From the NCBI GenBank assembly GCA_004352715.1, contig SCFE01000050.1, positions 1,102,519 through 1,166,518 of the forward strand: a DNA stretch of 64,000 nt. Direction: 5' to 3'. Numbering within the stretch: the first letter of the stretch is position 1; each line of letters opens with the position of its first letter. Source of the DNA: Hofstenia miamia. Its lineage: Eukaryota > Xenacoelomorpha > Acoela. The position numbers and the translations under genes were made by a program. The notes under the pieces were generated by a model that worked only from the letters and a program-made list of their open reading frames with translations, did no database searches and was not told the origin of the DNA. Positions 59,771 to 64,000 of this stretch are shown one piece after another.

Positions 59771-59879
59771 TTCAATTACAAAGAAAATACTTCGGAAAGT
59801 AATTCAAAATCACATTTATCATCTCTAGACAGCACAACCTAATGAAAACAAAGTATATTCCATTTTTGGAATACCCCTA

Positions 59880-59920
<41 letters not shown>

Positions 59921-60560
59921 ACATACATGTATATATCTACACAGATGTTCCCAAGAAGCAAGAGAAACTAACATAAATGTGTAATTGGCACTTCTTTGGA
60001 ATTTTGCTTTATTTACATTTAAATATCTTTGTTTGTAAATTTATGATGTATATACGTAATAATTAATGTAAACTTCGAATTATGCGCAAAAAAGGACAGC
60101 GCCTAGACCCTATGTCACGAATCGCCAGTCCCACTTAAAGTAATGCTAATTCAGCACATCCTAGACCCATTTTTATGATTCATGCAAAAATACTTTTCCA
60201 ATTTTGCTCGTTGCTAGGTTAATGTTGGGTATGTTGGAAATTCGTCCCAGCAAAAGTATTTGATGCTAAGGTAAAATTTCAACATGTAAGATGCATTTTC
60301 CAATTATACATTATACATTATACTTTAATTTAAGAACGATTTTGCTGCTCATATTGCAAATCCTCGGGCCAAATCTGATCAGCCGTTGTTAATCTTTGAT
60401 TATATACTAGGCCACCTTAATTTCACTTTTTCAAAATTTAACAACAGCATCTTTACTGTTAAATCGACGGAAAAATATCAATTCAACTTCATATCAATCG
60501 CTTACATGAAAAAATTGAACAATGTATTACGATTTAGTACCAATTTTCGAAGTCAATTCA

Positions 60561-60607
<47 letters not shown>

Positions 60608-61104
60608 CCTGAAAAATGAAACCTAGATTATTTAACGCCTTTTCAGGCATTTCCAATACTTTGAGTACAAATCAGCAACTTGCTTGCAAAAAATATATTT
60701 CATTTTGTTTAGCTATTCTAAAAGTGCCTGCACAGTTTTTTCATATGCCATCAAAAATAAATATAATGTTTTTTCCAGTTGCAAATTAGTAAATCTGCAT
60801 CAACTTATAGGATTTACATCTATCATTAATATCTAAAATCACTGTAGAAAAAATGCAGGCAATTCCTCTTTCCATTACCTTTAAAAATATACTAGTAGTA
60901 TACAAGATATGCTTGTTAAGGAATTGTTTTTTTTGCAAAAGTCGTGATTCACATTTTGCAAGAAGTCCCAGCATCCAGATGATAACAGGACTCATTTTGA
61001 CACACAAAAGTCATGCATACGAATATTTTTGTAAATTATGTCCGCTGCAAAAATTATTTATATTAAAATTATAAGAAAAAAGGTAAAAACTAAAAGATAA
61101 CTAA
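59771..61104. other. No gene recognised; (TA)n tracts
   Basis: (TA)n at about 59882-59910 and 60558-60604. Open frames at 60386, 60786 and 60853 are low-complexity or overlapping and are not called. Confidence 0.4.
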
Positions 61105-61406
61105 GGGAAGTGATCCAAATTCAATACGTTTACAACACCGTTAACAAATGGTGTTGTACGTTAACATGACCGTAAACCAAATCGTTAACTTACACTCAAA
61201 ATAATTTCGCTAAAGATGAAGTTTACGTTAAAGTGTTTTTTCCGCAAATGTTATTACAAATAACTTTGACACATTTAGGTTGTGCACATTTCTTCAAATA
61301 TAACAATGCAAATAAATTTATTAAGCGTATGTAGACATTTGAAGCTAGAATTGTTGTTTATGGTTGCATATTCACTTGTTAACGTATTGAATTTGGATCA
61401 CTTCCC
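61105..61406. mobile_element. PIF/Harbinger-type MITE, 302 bp
   Basis: Ends are exact inverted copies for at least 26 bases beginning gggaagtgatccaaattc. Both sides carry TAA (61102-61104 and 61407-61409), the 3-bp TWA target duplication of PIF/Harbinger elements. A second hairpin, acaacacc...ggtgttgt, lies near the left end. No coding capacity. Confidence 0.85.
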
Positions 61407-61409
61407 TAA

Positions 61410-61551
61410 AGCTCATCTCATGTTCAGGAAGTAATATTTGAAAAATGAAAGCAGAAAAAATATTGTATTTTGAATGTACATAAATAAGTAAAAAATTATA
61501 TTGCCAATCTTATATTGGAGCTACTCTGGAGCATTTGAATACATTGAAACG
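61410..61551 (-). other. 3' flank of 7TM gene 2, homologous to that of gene 1
   Basis: Collinear with 51526-51641 in inverted orientation; the homology ends at gagctttag beside the Harbinger MITE. Confidence 0.7.
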
Positions 61552-62421
61552 TTAATTAATGTCTGCTTTTTTGCGACATAATGCAATTAATAAAACAATT
61601 GGAAATATAAGCACGAAGAGAATATTCGAGAAAAATTGGTAGGGTACTTCAACATAATAAAAATAGCAATATACAAGCCCCCTCATGAAGGAAGATGCTT
61701 CGAAGATTGGATAAGGGTAAAATATGTGAAAAATACAGTGAAAGACGCCTAGGTATCCAAATACTAAGTGTACATGAAGATGGGTTTTTATGCATTCTTC
61801 ATCAGTGAATTCGATTCTTCTACCTTCTTTGTACATAACTGAAGAATGATTTCGGTTTTTACTTTTATGTATCACTATAACACTTATTAAGGTTATTATC
61901 AATGCTAAAATAGACATTGGTTTGTGATATAGATTTGAGAGAAGAATATAGTTACTTCGAACTAACACAACTAGGAAGAAGGTATTAGAAATATATGAAA
62001 ATGCAAGCAATGTACCTAAACAAAGTCCTAAAAAAATGAAGTTTTGCTTCTTGAATGCTGAAGGTAGCATTTCTGCTAGAAGAGTTTGATAGGCGAAAAA
62101 TATGAAAACTAAATCCATGCAATGGTACAATGAATAATCAACAAAGATATCCAGAAATAATAGTCCTGTTGTACGTGGGATTCCATCCTGCAAATGGAAT
62201 AAATCTTTATGTAGTACGACGAAGAGAAGTGCTAGTGCAAAATCTATGCAAAAAACAAGCATTTGAAATGCTACAGCGAAGTCCTTTCCATTTTGTGAGC
62301 TATTCTTATAAACTTTTAAAAAGATAATCAGATATGCACAGAGGCCCACGAAATTAAACAATTCAAACGTAATGAAAAACCATTCTATTAAAACTGCTTC
62401 TTTGATATCTGAACACCTCAT
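61552..62421 (-). CDS. Intronless seven-transmembrane receptor-like protein 2
   Basis: 289 residues, uninterrupted, paralogue of the protein at 50650-51525. The same seven hydrophobic segments are present, and the stretches NSSQNGKDFAVAFQMLVF, CMDLVFIFFAYQTLLAEMLP, KNRNHSSVMYKEGRRIEF and LVFGYLGVFH are kept exactly. Differences cluster at the N-terminus, after helix 2 (HKDLFHLQDGIPRTTG), in the loop before helix 5 (three residues shorter) and in the C-terminal tail (CRKKADIN). Both copies being open implies that both are, or recently were, under selection. Function unknown; a ligand-binding receptor is plausible from topology alone. Confidence 0.85.
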   Translation of the reverse strand: MRCSDIKEAVLIEWFFITFELFNFVGLCAYLIIFLKVYKNSSQNGKDFAVAFQMLVFCIDFALALLFVVLHKDLFHLQDGIPRTTGLLFLDIFVDYSLYHCMDLVFIFFAYQTLLAEMLPSAFKKQNFIFLGLCLGTLLAFSYISNTFFLVVLVRSNYILLSNLYHKPMSILALIITLISVIVIHKSKNRNHSSVMYKEGRRIEFTDEECIKTHLHVHLVFGYLGVFHCIFHIFYPYPIFEASSFMRGLVYCYFYYVEVPYQFFSNILFVLIFPIVLLIALCRKKADIN

Positions 62422-62850
62422 GCTTCAAATGTAAACTTAATATTTGCATTTTGATAATTTTAATTAAATATTTGTTTTTGATACAAAAATAATGCACTTG
62501 TTACTTAGTTATTTACACTATCTGACATTAAATATTAACGAACAGATTCAGACATACACATAATACGTAGCATTGTGTAATAATGTATATAAATAGCAAA
62601 TCCGAATAATCGGTTTCTGTCCACGCGTTGACGTACAATATTTTTTAGTGTTTTAAAACAACATGATTTATAGAACTTAAGGGAACCTAACTTAACATCT
62701 CATTGAAAAGATTGATACAGGATATATACGGTTAGTTATTTGAATAATCATATGAAATTTTTTCTATTTGTAGAGGTCAGAGGAAAAGGAGCGAATCTGC
62801 CCTGGAGCAGATGGAACTAGAATTGCAGATTTGTAAAAATGTTTGGGTAG
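62422..62850 (-). promoter_or_regulatory. 5' flank of 7TM gene 2, conserved with gene 1
   Basis: The 60 bases before the ATG share atcaaaaacaaatattta and ttatcaaaatgcaaatat with gene 1. Further up, 62690-62830 matches 49450-49645 in inverted order. In gene 1 a gap and (TA)n separate the two blocks. Confidence 0.5.
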
Positions 62851-64000
62851 ATCCTCTCCACATATTTTTCCTTAACATTCTCATTGGTTTTTCTACATTT
62901 TAAAAGTAAAATTTCTTGCTTTTTTACGTATTTCAGATAATGGGAAGCTTCAGTCACATTCATCTTGCTTTTTCACAAAGACTACGCAATTAAGCCGCGT
63001 AAATGCTGCCTGACTTGAAAATTCAATGAGTGCCTTTTTAGTTGTTTATTTATTTAAACTGTGATTGGCACTGTGATTCATTTTTTTCACAAATGCATTC
63101 ATTTTACTCGTAATATTGCTGTTCTTTCCAGAGGTGCCAATTATAGTATGGTACAATACCATTATGTACCATATTATGGATGTATAATGGTATGGTAGAA
63201 ACACAATTATGGTCATTATGGATGCAACATTTTAAAATATGGCCAAAATGGAAATCCACAAATTTATTGCTATGTATACGGAATGTACATTTAGTTTAAA
63301 ACATTGTAAAATTACGTGTCATATATTAATAGCAATCAAGGCGATATCAAACACAGGTCTGGCAACCAAACATGATCAATAATTTGTAATGGCGGACGAT
63401 TAATCTCGCTTATTAATAATTTCTTCGACCGTCATCAGCGCCATCTGCATTCACGAGCATTCATAATATTTCAAGGGTAAATGAGCCAATAGAATTCATT
63501 GTTACACGACAAAGAAATTTTTACACTATTACGTGCAAATTCAACTGGAATAAACTCAACCAGAATAATCTCAATTAAGTATTTGTAATTTATGCATGCA
63601 TTGAAATATCTTTAGATTTGATTATCAAAAAGTTTCATTATGAAATGAAAAATTTAATTAAAGATATCACAAGATATATATATTGTGAACGTTAAACTTC
63701 TATTTTCTACTGCAAAAAATACATTGCTTTATATTACTTATCATAATTTGTTTTCCGAGGACAATTTTTATGGTTTATAAAACAAATCTTCAAATATTCT
63801 CAAAAAAATTTAATTTGAAACTTGAGATATTTAAATATAGGAAATTAATGAATGTCAATTAATATCTACACCTAAATTTCTTTAGTCAAATTATTTGTAA
63901 TATGACTAGTTTAAACATATTTCTTGTGATTCTGAAATTATGAGAAAAACTTTGTATGTACTTAGCAGCAGGCTTTTGGAGAACATAAGGAGATTTGATA
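62851..64000. other. No gene recognised
   Basis: AT-rich. 63145-63185 contains a small palindrome (tatggtaca...tgtaccata) within tatggta-rich sequence, possibly a MITE remnant. No coding features. Confidence 0.4.

Noticed and set aside
60386-60607. 73-codon frame ending in a Tyr-Ile run
   Set aside because: The end is translation of a (TA)n microsatellite and nothing else is recognisable.
62130-62327. 65-codon plus-strand frame
   Set aside because: Antisense shadow of 7TM gene 2.
1-64000. CRISPR arrays, bacterial operons, riboswitches
   Set aside because: No regularly spaced repeats; spliced genes and LINEs show an animal nuclear genome.
1-64000. tRNA or rRNA genes
   Set aside because: No B-box-like ggttcgaatcc with a matching acceptor stem or rRNA-like conserved stretch was seen; a covariance search could not be run.

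Overview
This is an AT-rich, heavily interspersed stretch of an animal nuclear genome. The supporting signs are spliced genes with GT-AG introns, a dynein-regulatory-complex gene (so the animal makes motile cilia or flagella, which argues against nematodes), animal-type LINEs, hAT, Harbinger and Tc1 elements, and a Polinton-type polymerase relic. Three introns of only 39-43 bp beside introns of 2-4 kb would fit a flatworm or another animal with mini-introns, but the phylum cannot be fixed from this window.

Layout. 770-3817 (+): a small three-exon BTB-domain gene whose first exon carries a 32-bp tandem duplication that breaks the frame. 3.8-9.1 kb: non-LTR retrotransposon relics on both strands and a hAT-like MITE. 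9481-20092 (-): a complete ten-exon gene for an IQCG/DRC9-like axonemal protein (394 residues), whose long introns hold a LINE, a hAT relic and a decayed DDE transposon. 20.4-21.4 kb: two LINE 3' ends. 22579-24213: a Tc1-type transposon with terminal inverted repeats and a frameshifted DD34E transposase. 26.6-28.5 kb: a LINE 3' end carrying an odd interleaved inverted repeat, then a Polinton-type DNA polymerase fragment. 31.3-35.2 kb: hAT-type elements and another LINE end. 37819-41645 and 47058-49439: two related but differently damaged Ty3/Gypsy copies. 50650-51525 (+) and 61552-62421 (-): two intronless paralogous genes for seven-transmembrane proteins in an inverted duplication with shared flanks. 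55.2-59.8 kb: decayed coding debris of unknown origin.

Host gene content is therefore four genes: BTB, DRC9-like, and two 7TM receptors-like. The rest is mobile-element sediment, much of it with readable target-site duplications. The 7TM pair is the best candidate for something undescribed: intracellular-type loops and one predicted extracellular loop are nearly invariant while other loops differ.

Assembly caution. Eight multi-base N gaps are present; three lie against (TA)n tracts and three are exactly 1000 bases. Three single-N joins (11313, 16365, 17134) are each followed by a near-copy of the preceding sequence, so these look like unmerged contig overlaps that inflate two DRC9 introns. 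A 0.92-kb segment occurs twice with no difference I could see (42842-43765 and 52054-52974), one copy abutting a gap. All homology calls are from reading the translations; no database search was run.
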